Notes under the pieces: generated by a model | Seen by the model: the letters and a program-made list of their open reading frames with translations, nothing else | What the model was told of the DNA's origin: nothing | Databases searched by the model: none | Shown here: piece after piece, positions 39,016 through 47,306 of the stretch | Numbering within the stretch: position 1 is the stretch's first letter | Layout: every line of letters begins with the position of its first letter | Source of the DNA: Paludibacter propionicigenes WB4 | GTDB taxonomy: Bacteria > Bacteroidota > Bacteroidia > Bacteroidales > Paludibacteraceae | Assembly (NCBI RefSeq): GCF_000183135.1 | Contig: NC_014734.1 | Location: forward strand, 434,001-498,000 | Direction: 5' to 3' | DNA length: 64,000 nt | Position numbers and translations under genes: made by a program

Positions 39016-40328
39016 AAAACAAAACTATAGATATAATGAAGATAAGCGTTTTGTTCATCTTATTTTTAGGTTGTACTACTGTCGGTGCTCAAAACAAACT
39101 GACTATAGAGGATGCTATCAAAACAGCTTTGAAAAAGAATTTTGATATACGTGTAGCCGAAAATGATGCGGAAATAACCAGAGTGAATAACACTGCCGGA
39201 AATGCCGGTATGCTGCCTACGGTGGCTCTTACGGGTTCCGGTAACTACAGTGTGAATAATTCTACTCAGAAGCTCAGTAACGGGACTGAAACGAATATAC
39301 CATCACTTTCCACAACGGCTCTTTCTGCTGGTGCTCAACTAAGCTGGAACCTGTTTGATGGAGGTAAAATGTTCGTTACCAAAAGCAAACTGAACGAAAT
39401 TCAGGCTTTGGGTGAAATTCAGTTTAAAGAGAAAGTCACGCAGACTTTGTACAACGTAATAGCTGCATATTACAATGTTGTCCGCCAAAAGCAACAACTG
39501 AATTCGATTAAAGAAGCGTTGAATTATAATTTTACCAGAGTTACTATAGCTCAGACCGGTTATAATGCGGGTTCGAGATTGAAATCGGAATTGTTGCAAT
39601 CCAAAATAGATATGAATGTTACGACTGAGAATGTCATAAATCAGGAATTTGCGATTGATGAAGCATTAAAAACGCTGAATCTGCTATTGGGCAAAAGTGC
39701 CACTGAATCTATTGAGATTTCAGATTCAATTCCGTTGGGATACGAGCCCGATCGGGCACTGCTGTTTAATAAGCTAAACAAATCAAATGCATCCATTCTA
39801 AACTTTCAGAAACAAATTGAGATTGCTAACCTGGCTTTGAAAGAAAGCCGTGCTTCTTATCTGCCCACACTGAGTTTAAAAGGTGGTTATTATGCTTCGC
39901 GTACGGTGAATTCGGCAGGTTCTCTGTTGCAAAACAACTCTAATGGGCCTCAGGTTGGAGGAACGTTGGTTATTCCGTTGTACAACGCCGGAGAAACAAG
40001 ACGGAAAGAAACTACCGCCAAAATACAGGCGCAGTCTGCAGAGCTTGACTTACAAAACATAAAATTGCAGGTGAATACAGAGCTGACGAATACATTGACA
40101 GAGTTTGAGAACCAACAGCAATTGTTGAAAATTGAATCTGAAAATAACCAGTTAGCCAAAGAAAATCTACAAATCAGTATTGACAGATTGAAACACGGAC
40201 AAGCGACTTCGCTGGAGGTTCATTTAGCACAGGAAGACTATGTGCAATCCAATACCCGTCTGATAAATTTCAGGTATAACCTGAAACTGGCTGAAACTAA
40301 ACTAAAACAACTGGTTTCTGAGTTGTAA
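39012..40328 (+). CDS. TolC-family outer-membrane efflux channel
   Basis: A 438-residue outer-membrane factor with a signal peptide (MKISVLFILFLGCTTVGAQ; the GTG/ATG at 39012 adds about ten residues, and the Met near residue 10 is an alternative start). Two repeated helical-barrel halves are visible, each with a long amphipathic helix, beginning LTIEDAIKTALKKNFDIRVAEND and LNKSNASILNFQKQIEIANLALKESRASYLPTLSL. The start codon overlaps the pump stop by 4 bp, supporting translational coupling. Confidence 0.93.
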   Translation: MKNKTIDIMKISVLFILFLGCTTVGAQNKLTIEDAIKTALKKNFDIRVAENDAEITRVNNTAGNAGMLPTVALTGSGNYSVNNSTQKLSNGTETNIPSLSTTALSAGAQLSWNLFDGGKMFVTKSKLNEIQALGEIQFKEKVTQTLYNVIAAYYNVVRQKQQLNSIKEALNYNFTRVTIAQTGYNAGSRLKSELLQSKIDMNVTTENVINQEFAIDEALKTLNLLLGKSATESIEISDSIPLGYEPDRALLFNKLNKSNASILNFQKQIEIANLALKESRASYLPTLSLKGGYYASRTVNSAGSLLQNNSNGPQVGGTLVIPLYNAGETRRKETTAKIQAQSAELDLQNIKLQVNTELTNTLTEFENQQQLLKIESENNQLAKENLQISIDRLKHGQATSLEVHLAQEDYVQSNTRLINFRYNLKLAETKLKQLVSEL

Positions 40329-40356
40329 TTTCCTTAGACATAAAACTTACTAAAAC

Positions 40357-40392
40357 AAAAATGCCCATCGAATTATCGATGGGCATTTTTTA
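40357..40392. terminator. Bidirectional terminator between efflux operon and carboxylase operon
   Basis: A perfect stem AAAATGCCCATCGA / TCGATGGGCATTTT with a 4-nt loop, A-rich before and T-rich after. It sits between the convergent TolC-like gene and the biotin carrier gene and suits both strands. Confidence 0.93.
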
Positions 40393-40427
40393 TTGTTGCA
40401 ATAAAGCTGTTTTCACAGCTTTTAAAT

Positions 40428-40871
40428 CTATTCTATATCCAGTAATATATCATCTTGCAATACAGCTTGTCCGGCTTCTACAGAAATGCTTTTAATCACA
40501 CCGTTCTTTTCAGAAAGAATGTTGTTTTCCATTTTCATAGATTCCATTACCAACAACAAGTCACCTTGTTTTACGGTGTCACCAACTTTGGCAACAACAC
40601 GTATAATGCTGCCTGGAAGCGGAGCTTTCAGCGCATTAGCACTTGGTTTACCTGCTGATTTTGGTACTGGTGCAGCAGTAATTTTGTTTTCGCCCGGTTT
40701 TGACTGTACTTCTTTACGAACTAAAATAGGAGTTTTAAGGGTGTTTACCTCTTGTTCCAATCCTACTGCGTACGATTTTCCATTCACTTCTATTTCGGCC
40801 TGATTACCTTCTATCGATTTGACATTCACACTGTATGAAGCCCCATCTATTGTAAATTTGAATTTCTTCAT
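40428..40871 (-). CDS. Biotin carboxyl carrier subunit of an acyl-CoA carboxylase/decarboxylase
   Basis: A 147-residue protein with a C-terminal biotinyl domain (~78-147) and the biotinylation motif VMESMKMEN, in which the Lys is modified. An N-terminal beta-domain (1-45) and an Ala/Pro-rich linker precede it, as in MmdC/gamma subunits. It is last in a minus-strand cluster with mce, mmdA-like and an OadG-like gene, so it carries CO2 for that enzyme. No Na+-pumping beta subunit gene follows. Confidence 0.92.
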   Translation of the reverse strand: MKKFKFTIDGASYSVNVKSIEGNQAEIEVNGKSYAVGLEQEVNTLKTPILVRKEVQSKPGENKITAAPVPKSAGKPSANALKAPLPGSIIRVVAKVGDTVKQGDLLLVMESMKMENNILSEKNGVIKSISVEAGQAVLQDDILLDIE

Positions 40872-40877
40872 ATCTTA

Positions 40878-41108
40878 TTATCTGATACTGTTGTTTATAC
40901 CATAAATTTTTGAACTCCAGGGTGAGTAGCGTCTTTCGATTCGTTTAATCGTAATAACATTACTTTCATTGTCGTGAACCTCGTCATAAAACAAATGCAA
41001 AGCCATTGAAATAGCCACGATATCTGCTGACGGAATTTCACCGTTTACCTTGTCTTCAACTGTTTCTTCAGACTTGGTTTTCTTACCAAAAAGTTTATCA
41101 AATATCAT
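40878..41108 (-). CDS. OadG-like accessory subunit, lacking a visible membrane anchor
   Basis: A 76-residue protein. The second half (IVAISMALHLFYDEVHDNESNVITIKRIERRYSPWSSKIYG) matches the soluble tail of OadG/delta-type subunits of biotin-dependent decarboxylases; RYSPWSSKIYG is the recognisable end. The first ~28 residues are charged and contain no hydrophobic helix, unlike classical OadG. It lies 8 bp after the mmdA-like stop and 6 bp before the biotin carrier start, so it is in one operon. Confidence 0.78.
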   Translation of the reverse strand: MIFDKLFGKKTKSEETVEDKVNGEIPSADIVAISMALHLFYDEVHDNESNVITIKRIERRYSPWSSKIYGINNSIR

Positions 41109-41116
41109 AGGACTAA

Positions 41117-42676
41117 TTATAAAGGTATATTATTGTGTTTTTTAGGCGGATTAACCACTTTTTTAGTTTCCAGCGCCTGGAATGCGCGAATTACACGGAA
41201 ACGTGTATTACGTGGTTCAATAATATCATCGATATAACCATAAGAGGCTGCCTGATATGGATTAGCGAATTTGTCTTTATACTCATTCACTTTTTCACTG
41301 ACGAATGCTGCTTTTTCTTCCGGATCGGTAATTTTAGAAATAGAGCGTCCTTCCAATACTTCAATAGCACCGGCTGCACCCATTACGGCGATTTCAGCAG
41401 TTGGCCATGCGTAGTTAAAGTCACCACGAAGTTGTTTACAGCTCATTACGTCGTGTGCTCCACCGTACGATTTACGGATTGTTACAGTTACCTTAGGAAC
41501 TGTAGCCTCGCCATAAGCAAACATCAATTTAGCACCGTGCGAAATGATACCGGCATACTCTTGTCCAGATCCGGGAAGGAATCCGGGAACATCAACCAAT
41601 GTCAATACAGGAATGTTGAACGCATCGCAGAAACGAACGAAACGGGCTGCTTTACGTGAAGCATCACAGTCAAGCACACCAGCAAGGAAGTTAGGCTGAT
41701 TAGCCACAATTCCGGTAGGGGCACCGTTGAAACGAGCAAAACCGACAATGATATTACGAGCGTAGTGTTGGTGAACTTCCAGGAATTCATCGTTGTCCAC
41801 AATACCGTGAATGATATCCTTCATGTCGTAAGGCATGTTCGGATTGTCTGGCACAATAGAGTTTAGTTTGTCATCCAAACGAACAATAGGATCTGTGTTT
41901 TCGAATAACGGAGCTTCTTCCAGGTTGTTCGAAGGCAGATAAGAAAGCAACTTACGGATAAGCAGGATACCTTCTTCTTCGTTTTCGGCTTTGAAGTGCG
42001 ATACACCCGATTTGCGTGAGTGAATATCGGCACCACCAAGATCTTCTGTAGAAATATCTTCACCGGTAACCGATTTTACAACTTTAGGTCCTGTTACGAA
42101 CATGTAGCTGTTATCTTCAGTCATCAATACAAAGTCGGTAAGGGCAGGAGAGTACACAGCACCACCGGCACATGGTCCGAAGATAGCTGAAATCTGAGGA
42201 ATAACTCCCGAAGCCATAATGTTACGTTGGAAAATTTCCGCATAACCGGCCAATGAAGTTACACCTTCCTGAATACGAGCACCACCCGAATCGTTAATAC
42301 CAATCATTGGACAACCCATTTTCATGGCCATATCCATTACCTTACAAATTTTAAGCGCCATTGTTTCTGACAATGAACCTCCAAAAACTGTAAAATCCTG
42401 CGCAAAAACATACACAGTACGTCCGTCGATAGTACCATGACCGGTGACTACACCATCGCCAAGGTATTTTTCTTTTTCCAGACCGAAGTTGTTGCAACGG
42501 TGCGTAACAAACATGTCCAGTTCTTCGAAACTACCTTCATCCAGCAGCATTTCCAAACGTTCGCGAGCTGTAAACTTGCCTTTTGCATGCTGTGAAGCAA
42601 TTCTTTTTTCACCACCTCCTAATTTGGCCTGAACGCGCAAATCAATGAGGTTTTTTACTTTTTGTTGATTTTCCAT
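41117..42676 (-). CDS. mmdA: Methylmalonyl-CoA decarboxylase/acyl-CoA carboxyltransferase alpha subunit
   Basis: A 519-residue carboxyltransferase of the PccB/MmdA family that moves CO2 between methylmalonyl-CoA and biotin. Motifs: [63 protein letters not shown] and the oxyanion loops. I chose the Met at 42676 ([10 protein letters not shown]), since the open frame extends only five unlikely residues further up. With the epimerase upstream and the biotin carrier downstream, it serves the succinate-propionate pathway; a transcarboxylase, propionyl-CoA carboxylase or decarboxylase role is possible. Confidence 0.9.
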   Translation of the reverse strand: MENQQKVKNLIDLRVQAKLGGGEKRIASQHAKGKFTARERLEMLLDEGSFEELDMFVTHRCNNFGLEKEKYLGDGVVTGHGTIDGRTVYVFAQDFTVFGGSLSETMALKICKVMDMAMKMGCPMIGINDSGGARIQEGVTSLAGYAEIFQRNIMASGVIPQISAIFGPCAGGAVYSPALTDFVLMTEDNSYMFVTGPKVVKSVTGEDISTEDLGGADIHSRKSGVSHFKAENEEEGILLIRKLLSYLPSNNLEEAPLFENTDPIVRLDDKLNSIVPDNPNMPYDMKDIIHGIVDNDEFLEVHQHYARNIIVGFARFNGAPTGIVANQPNFLAGVLDCDASRKAARFVRFCDAFNIPVLTLVDVPGFLPGSGQEYAGIISHGAKLMFAYGEATVPKVTVTIRKSYGGAHDVMSCKQLRGDFNYAWPTAEIAVMGAAGAIEVLEGRSISKITDPEEKAAFVSEKVNEYKDKFANPYQAASYGYIDDIIEPRNTRFRVIRAFQALETKKVVNPPKKHNNIPL

Positions 42677-42764
42677 TTTTATATATATCAATAACTTTCA
42701 GATTCACACTACCAATACAAAATCACGTGTAAGTACCAGTCAAAATCTGTCGGCTTGTTAGAAA

Positions 42765-43175
42765 TTACTTGTTTGGATCTTCACAAAGCTCGGTCAATAC
42801 TCCGAAAGTAGATTTTGGATGCAGGAAAGCAATGTTTAGTCCTTCTGCACCTTTGCGTGGAGCTTTGTCGATAAGAGCTACACCGCGCTCAGCTGCTAAA
42901 TCAAGTTTTGCCTGCAAGCCTTCTACTGCAAATGCAACGTGATGAACGCCTTCGCCTTTCTTTTCGATAAATTTTCCTACCGGACCTTCAGGGTCCGTTG
43001 ACTCCAACAATTCAATTTTGGTTTGTCCTACTTTGAAAAAAGCTGTTTTTACTTTTTGCTCCGGTACTTCTTCTACAGCGTAACATGTTAATCCTAAAAC
43101 ATTTTCGTAGTAAGGGATAGCAGTCTCGAGACTTTTTACTGCAATACCTAAATGCTCAATATGAGTCGGTTTCAT
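42765..43175 (-). CDS. mce: Methylmalonyl-CoA epimerase
   Basis: A 136-residue vicinal-oxygen-chelate enzyme interconverting (R)- and (S)-methylmalonyl-CoA. The metal ligands are visible in HIEHLGIAV (His), GEGVHHVAFAV (His) and FGVLTELCE (Glu). The open frame continues 37 residues upstream to 43286, but that extension is uncharacteristic, and MKPTHIEHLGIAV is the normal family start, so I place the start at 43175. It is first gene of the carboxylase operon. Confidence 0.94.
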   Translation of the reverse strand: MKPTHIEHLGIAVKSLETAIPYYENVLGLTCYAVEEVPEQKVKTAFFKVGQTKIELLESTDPEGPVGKFIEKKGEGVHHVAFAVEGLQAKLDLAAERGVALIDKAPRKGAEGLNIAFLHPKSTFGVLTELCEDPNK

Positions 43176-43701
43176 AATAATATAAGTTATAATAGTTTGA
43201 TAATTCCGAACTGAAAACAAACCTGAATGCACGGAAAAGCAGGACAGTTTTTTTACGCTGATTACTGAAATTTTTCCGTATTTCAAATTTCGTGCAAATT
43301 TACATTAATTATTCTTCATTATCAACGAAATAGATGAATAATTTTCATATTTTTTCTTATTCTTGATTATCAGAAAGATAGAAAGAATATACAAAAACTG
43401 CATTTTTCTGTTGTATAGAATGAAAAAGTCTACCCGTTGAGGATAGACTTTGCTTTCATTTTTTATTCTTTTGCTGTAATATGGTTCTGTTTGTAAATGG
43501 ATGACTTGTGTTTTAGATAATTTTGTAAGTAATTTTATTTTGCTAAAAAATAACAACCGTTGCCAATCGGTACTTTTGTCGGAATATTTCAGCACACGCA
43601 ACTATATCCTGATCATTTACTTATGCTCTATGTATACACCCCGGGTTGCCGTTAAAACGCATTTCAGGTTTGTTTTTAGGCGGACAAAGGCTTGTGGATG
43701 T
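43176..43701. other. Intergenic region with terminator-like hairpin
   Basis: 526 bp holding the mce promoter and the 3' end of the DUF4256 transcript. A hairpin near 43425-43451 (AAAGTCTA / TAGACTTT with a CC/GG extension) could terminate the minus-strand transcript, since Ts follow on that strand. A 98-codon frame here looks non-coding. Confidence 0.45.
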
Positions 43702-44271
43702 TCAAATTCTCAGCGAACCCCGAAAACCCCGGGCGGCATAATAAGATTCGGCACCATTGTGATACACAAAAACATGATTGTACCGACGATCGCAGAATAT
43801 AGCTCCTCCCAGTGCTCTTATTTCTTTGGGAGTCACTATCCAACTCGAGGTTTTGGTGTCGAAAATTCCGAACTGTTGCAATTCGCGGTATTCCTGTTCC
43901 GTGAGTATCTCTATTCCCATTGCATTGGCCATGTCTACGGCACTGTTTGCAGGTGGGTATTCCTTGCGCGATTCAAGCGCTTCCCTGTCGTAGCATAAGC
44001 TTCTGCGTCCCTTGGGACTTTCGGCTGAGCAATCGTAGAAAACAAATTCTCCTGTTTCTGGGTCTTTTTTCAGCACATCGGGTTCTCCTCCGGTTCTTTC
44101 CATTTCGTTTAATGACCAAAGCTTTTCGCTATACGCGCTGAGTTTCAGTTCCACCGCATCCCATGTCAGGTCTGTATGTCGGTTCATATTTTTTACGAAA
44201 CGGCTTTTGAGTGTTTTAAGCAGTTCGTGCTGTTCTGTTTCTGAAAGTCTGGTGGGGGTATTCGATGTCAT
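43702..44271 (-). CDS. DUF4256 family protein
   Basis: A 189-residue soluble protein. KSRFVKNMNRHTDLTWDAVELKLSAYSEKLWSLNEMERTGGEPDV, GRRSLCYDREALE and the C-terminal ALGGAIFCDRRYNHVFVYHNGAESYYAARGFRG are the conserved blocks of DUF4256. No function is known for the family. It is monocistronic between the carboxylase operon and the capsule regulatory region, and more GC-rich than the latter. Confidence 0.88.
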   Translation of the reverse strand: MTSNTPTRLSETEQHELLKTLKSRFVKNMNRHTDLTWDAVELKLSAYSEKLWSLNEMERTGGEPDVLKKDPETGEFVFYDCSAESPKGRRSLCYDREALESRKEYPPANSAVDMANAMGIEILTEQEYRELQQFGIFDTKTSSWIVTPKEIRALGGAIFCDRRYNHVFVYHNGAESYYAARGFRGSLRI

Positions 44272-44296
44272 ACGAGCTGAGTTTTAAATATAAAAA

Positions 44297-44344
44297 TTGC
44301 ACCTGCAGGGAGTTTGATTAAATGTAAACTTCCTACAGGTGCAA
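44297..44344 (-). terminator. Hairpin with T tract just upstream of the DUF4256 gene
   Basis: TTGCACCTG (44297-44305) pairs with CAGGTGCAA (44336-44344), with partial inner pairing. On the minus strand it is followed by TTTTTAT about 20 bp before the DUF4256 start. It could terminate read-through from the S24 repressor gene or act as a leader attenuator. Confidence 0.6.
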
Positions 44345-44898
44345 CGTACTTAGTGGATAAAATGTTTTTAGGGCATACTCATTTCCGCTCAGTAGTATTT
44401 ATTTCCCGATACAGAAAGTATAACAGTCATTATATTAGATATATGATTCTATTGAGGTACAAATAGTGAAAAAACATATTGAAAAATCATACTTCTTTTA
44501 AAATAATAAAATACCTATATAAATAATAATTAAAATACTCCATTTATCGGATAGGCTATAGTTCGGTATTTCTGTATGAGTAAATTCATTTTTAATAATT
44601 AGATATCCTCACATATTCTTACTGCACTATTCTTGTATATGTTTATGATTTTTTGTTTTTTATCAAAAGACTTATTGCTGTCTATTTATTCATAATGCTA
44701 AGAGAATATAAGTAGTCAGCGTAGTTTGTTTATCGATCTATGATGTAGATATATTTAATTTTCTTCAAGATATAGCTGTTTTAATAAATATGCCTCAAGA
44801 TGAGTTTGATGATAATAATCGAACCTGTAGAATAATTATGATTGTTTTTTTTTGGGGGAATGTTCTTGAATAAGTGCTACATTGAAATATAATAAGAG
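44345..44898. other. 554-bp AT-rich gene-free stretch
   Basis: Downstream of the S24 repressor gene. No coding frame, RNA gene or convincing repeat is visible. The drop in GC here marks the start of the atypical polysaccharide region. Confidence 0.45.
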
Positions 44899-45675
44899 CT
44901 ATCTATTTAGCGCTTGAGAGAGATTGTCTAAACGATCTTCTACAACCTTTAGTCTATTGATGTAATTTTCATTGATATTTATCATTTTACTGGAGATGTA
45001 TAGTTCCACATGCCATATAGACATAATATCGCTTTCAGCGATATTGAAACAAGGATAATTCATTTTATCCAGATTGTCTGAGGTACAAACGATAAAACCA
45101 TTATTGAGTTTATTTCTTACTCGCTTTATATAGGTTTTTTTATTTTTATCAACCACCACATAAACATGTTCATTTGGCATTTCATACCATTCAGATTTCT
45201 TGAGTAGGCGGACAACAATCTTATCTTTATCATAAAGCGTCGGTAACATTGAATTTCCTGACATGTTGATACATAGATATTTGTAGTTGTCAGGAAGTGC
45301 AGTTTTAGGTAATACTATACAATCAAAAACGTTAAAATTTATTTCATCTAGTTGATCTGACACTTTCGTTATAACTGAAGTATCGACGATATGTATTTTA
45401 ATGTTTAAATCATTGTTTGGCTTAGATAAATTGATTTTTCTGACTTCATTCTCATTTTGAGTATAATTACTTCGCAGCATGTTACCTTGTCCGTTTGATA
45501 ATATCCAATCCGGACTAACATCTACACATTTTGTGTATATCTTATGTAGATCAAAAGTTCCACGACTATCCCAATTTGACAATATTTGTGGCGTTATTTC
45601 CAGAAATTTTGCAAGTTCGACATCTTTTTTGAAATTGTAGTGTCTTTTCAACTCATTTAGAATTAAGCTTTTCAT
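44899..45675 (-). CDS. CI/LexA-like repressor with S24 peptidase domain
   Basis: A 258-residue phage-repressor-type protein. Residues ~3-62 form a CI-like helix-turn-helix domain (LNELKRHYNFKKDVELAKFLEITPQILSNWDSRG... CVDVSPDWILSNGQG). Residues ~115-225 form an S24/LexA-like domain with candidate catalytic Ser142 in MSGNSMLPTLYDKDKIVV and Lys184 in TYIKRV. A C-terminal coiled coil (~235-256) may add multimerisation. No clear Ala-Gly cleavage site is seen in the linker. It is divergent from a small Cro-like gene and heads the capsule locus. Confidence 0.85.
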   Translation of the reverse strand: MKSLILNELKRHYNFKKDVELAKFLEITPQILSNWDSRGTFDLHKIYTKCVDVSPDWILSNGQGNMLRSNYTQNENEVRKINLSKPNNDLNIKIHIVDTSVITKVSDQLDEINFNVFDCIVLPKTALPDNYKYLCINMSGNSMLPTLYDKDKIVVRLLKKSEWYEMPNEHVYVVVDKNKKTYIKRVRNKLNNGFIVCTSDNLDKMNYPCFNIAESDIMSIWHVELYISSKMININENYINRLKVVEDRLDNLSQALNR

Positions 45676-45693
45676 GGCAATAAACTTTAAAAA

Positions 45694-45756
45694 TAAACAT
45701 AATGTGTATTTTTAACTCACAATACATCTCGAATATAAACTAAATGTGTATATTTG
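45694..45756. promoter_or_regulatory. Candidate operator/promoter of the divergent repressor pair
   Basis: TAAACATAATGTGTAT (45694-45709) and TAAACTAAATGTGTAT (45736-45751) are direct repeats with 14 of 16 identical bases, 42 bp apart (about four helical turns). The second overlaps a plus-strand -7 box TATATTTG (45749-45756), and the first lies about 20 bp before the repressor start. This placement suits a repressor controlling both directions. Confidence 0.55.
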
Positions 45757-45962
45757 CAAAGTGTTTAATAGAACACAAAAATGCTAAACAAATAGTATTT
45801 AATAGCATATTATACTACAAAGCATGGTAATATAAAATTCTATCATACGAGGTGAAAATTACAGTTGTGAGTAGCAAATACTCTGATTCGTTGTAATGTA
45901 TTTTAATCTATTTCAAACTTGCAAACTTACAAATATATGAAATATTATTAATTGAGACATAT

Positions 45963-46130
45963 ATGGAGAAAGAAAAAAGAATTATTGTTGACTATAGGGT
46001 AAAGAAAAATCTATTAGAACTAGGCACTTACCCAACTATCCGTAAAGCTCTGAATGGAGATATTAGCACTCCACAGAAAATATCAATACGGAATACTGCC
46101 ATAAAACTAGGCGGAGTAATAATAAAATAA
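45963..46130 (+). CDS. Tiny Cro-like DNA-binding protein (55 aa)
   Basis: A short gene, ATG to TAA, of 55 residues beginning MEKEKRIIVDYRVKK and ending KLGGVIIK. The segment ELGTYPTIRKALNGDIS resembles the turn and recognition helix of small Cro-like proteins found in Bacteroidetes, and the ending IRNTAIKLGG fits their common pattern. It is divergent from the S24 repressor and the first plus-strand gene before upxY. Composition and ending support a real gene; family assignment is by pattern only. Confidence 0.6.
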   Translation: MEKEKRIIVDYRVKKNLLELGTYPTIRKALNGDISTPQKISIRNTAIKLGGVIIK

Positions 46131-46139
46131 AAGAATCAT

Positions 46140-46161
46140 ATTAATCAATTAATTGATTAAT
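46140..46161. promoter_or_regulatory. 22-bp perfect palindrome upstream of upxY
   Basis: The core TTAATCAATTAATTGATTAA (46141-46160) is a perfect palindrome, extended by one more pair on each side. It begins 9 bp after the small Cro-like gene and ends 126 bp before upxY. No T tract follows, so an operator for a dimeric regulator is more likely than a terminator. Confidence 0.55.
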
Positions 46162-46286
46162 TGTAAAGTTAGTACATTGATTATATTATTGGACTAATTT
46201 AAATGCAACTTAATAATTTCGTTCGTTATACCGAATTGAATTTTATTAGGATTCATAATTAATGTATTAAATATTTGACCTAAATA

Positions 46287-46763
46287 ATGAATTGGTATCT
46301 TCTTTATACAGCATCCAGAGCAGAAAAGTTAGTAGAACAACGCTTGAAAGCAGAGGGAGTTGAAACATATCTGCCTTTGCATCTTTCTCCACGCAGGTGG
46401 TCGGATAGAGTAGCGCTCGTTGAACTGCCATTATTTTCATCCTATATTTTCGTAAGAACTACTGATGAGATTTTACGGGGTCTAGTTCGAGTTAATGGTG
46501 TTTTAAGAATTATATTTTATAATGCTCGTCCTGCTATTATAAAGCCGACGGAGATAGATTCGATAAAATTATTTATAGAAAAAGCAAAAGGGAAAATTTG
46601 TACTTTCGGATTGAATGATGAAGTTCAAATTGCCTGCGGGCCATTAAAAAATATAGATGGTACAGTAACAAAAGTAGGTAAAGAGTATATCATTTTACAA
46701 ATTGCCCAAATAGGAATCTTTGTGAGCGTCAAATTAAACCAGGTGGTAAAGATAGAAAGGTAA
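46287..46763 (+). CDS. UpxY/NusG-like transcription antiterminator of the polysaccharide locus
   Basis: A 158-residue NusG paralogue. The NGN domain begins NWYLLYTASRAEKLVEQRLKAEGVETYLPLHL and ends PLFSSYIFVRT; a KOW-type segment (FGLNDEVQIACGPLKNIDGTVTKVGKEYIILQI) follows. UpxY proteins at the head of Bacteroides capsule operons prevent premature termination in the leader. No UpxZ-like gene follows. Instead a 680-bp leader with repeats and hairpins separates it from wza. Confidence 0.9.
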   Translation: MNWYLLYTASRAEKLVEQRLKAEGVETYLPLHLSPRRWSDRVALVELPLFSSYIFVRTTDEILRGLVRVNGVLRIIFYNARPAIIKPTEIDSIKLFIEKAKGKICTFGLNDEVQIACGPLKNIDGTVTKVGKEYIILQIAQIGIFVSVKLNQVVKIER

Positions 46764-47027
46764 ATATATTTCTTTTTTGAATATATATCTGAATGAATTT
46801 GGGTACATGGACTGAGTTGAAGTAAACCGATAATATAGCATGGGTTATACAATAACTGCTATTTAAGGAATTCGGCTCGACTATAGATATTGAGCAAGAT
46901 ACTGTTCTCAAAAAGAATACAAGTTTTGAATAAGATGTTGGTATTAACGGCTATTTAGTGATAAATTCCTTTATATCGACAAATTAAAATTGATTTAAAT
47001 ATACAGTAATTCTCTGTAAATAAGTAT

Positions 47028-47096
47028 ATTATCTGGTCGTTCATGGGACTGGAGGGGCTTTGCTTTATAAGGCAGCTTCAGATCTTTACTATCTAG
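47028..47096 (+). repeat. Leader repeat copy 1 with 17-codon micro-ORF
   Basis: Starts ATTATCTGGTCGTTC; the micro-ORF runs from ATG 47043 to TAG 47094-47096 and encodes MGLEGLCFIRQLQIFTI. The first seven codons are identical to copy 2. No strong ribosome-binding site is visible, so translation is not proven. Confidence 0.6.
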
Positions 47097-47123
47097 CTTT
47101 TCTTTTAAAGTTGGATGTACAAA

Positions 47124-47211
47124 AAGCAATTTTTAGAATACAAAAAGGTGTCGTAACGAAATATCTAGGGCTAAATCCTTCTTAACGACAATAATAATTG
47201 CTTCGATTTTT
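47124..47211 (+). terminator. Terminator-like inverted repeat between the leader repeats
   Basis: AAGCAATT (47124-47131) pairs with AATTGCTT (47196-47203), with an inner TGTCGT (47149-47154) / ACGACA (47185-47190) pair. A T tract follows at 47207-47211. The stem is interrupted and AT-rich, so strength as a terminator is uncertain. Confidence 0.4.
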
Positions 47212-47237
47212 CCGATTAAAACATTATAAACAAACAA

Positions 47238-47306
47238 ATTATCTGGTCATTTATGGGACTGGAGGGGCTTTGCCATATAAGACAGCTTCTTATCTTTAGT
47301 TTCTAA
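47238..47306 (+). repeat. Leader repeat copy 2 with 17-codon micro-ORF
   Basis: Starts ATTATCTGGTCATTT; the micro-ORF runs from ATG 47253 to TAA 47304-47306 and encodes MGLEGLCHIRQLLIFSF. Relative to copy 1 the frame length is kept, one Arg codon differs silently, and the stop differs only as TAG to TAA. Confidence 0.6.

Noticed and set aside
43176-43286. 37-residue N-terminal extension of methylmalonyl-CoA epimerase
   Set aside because: The family begins at MKPTHIEHLGIAV-like sequence; the extension has no signal or domain and lies in the leader.
43305-43601. 98-codon minus-strand frame upstream of mce
   Set aside because: Composition is Lys/Ile/Ser-rich translated AT DNA, with no family motif; it overlaps the likely mce promoter and a hairpin.
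44899-45675. Calling the S24 protein LexA
   Set aside because: The N-terminal HTH is phage CI-like rather than LexA-like, and no Ala-Gly cleavage site is evident.
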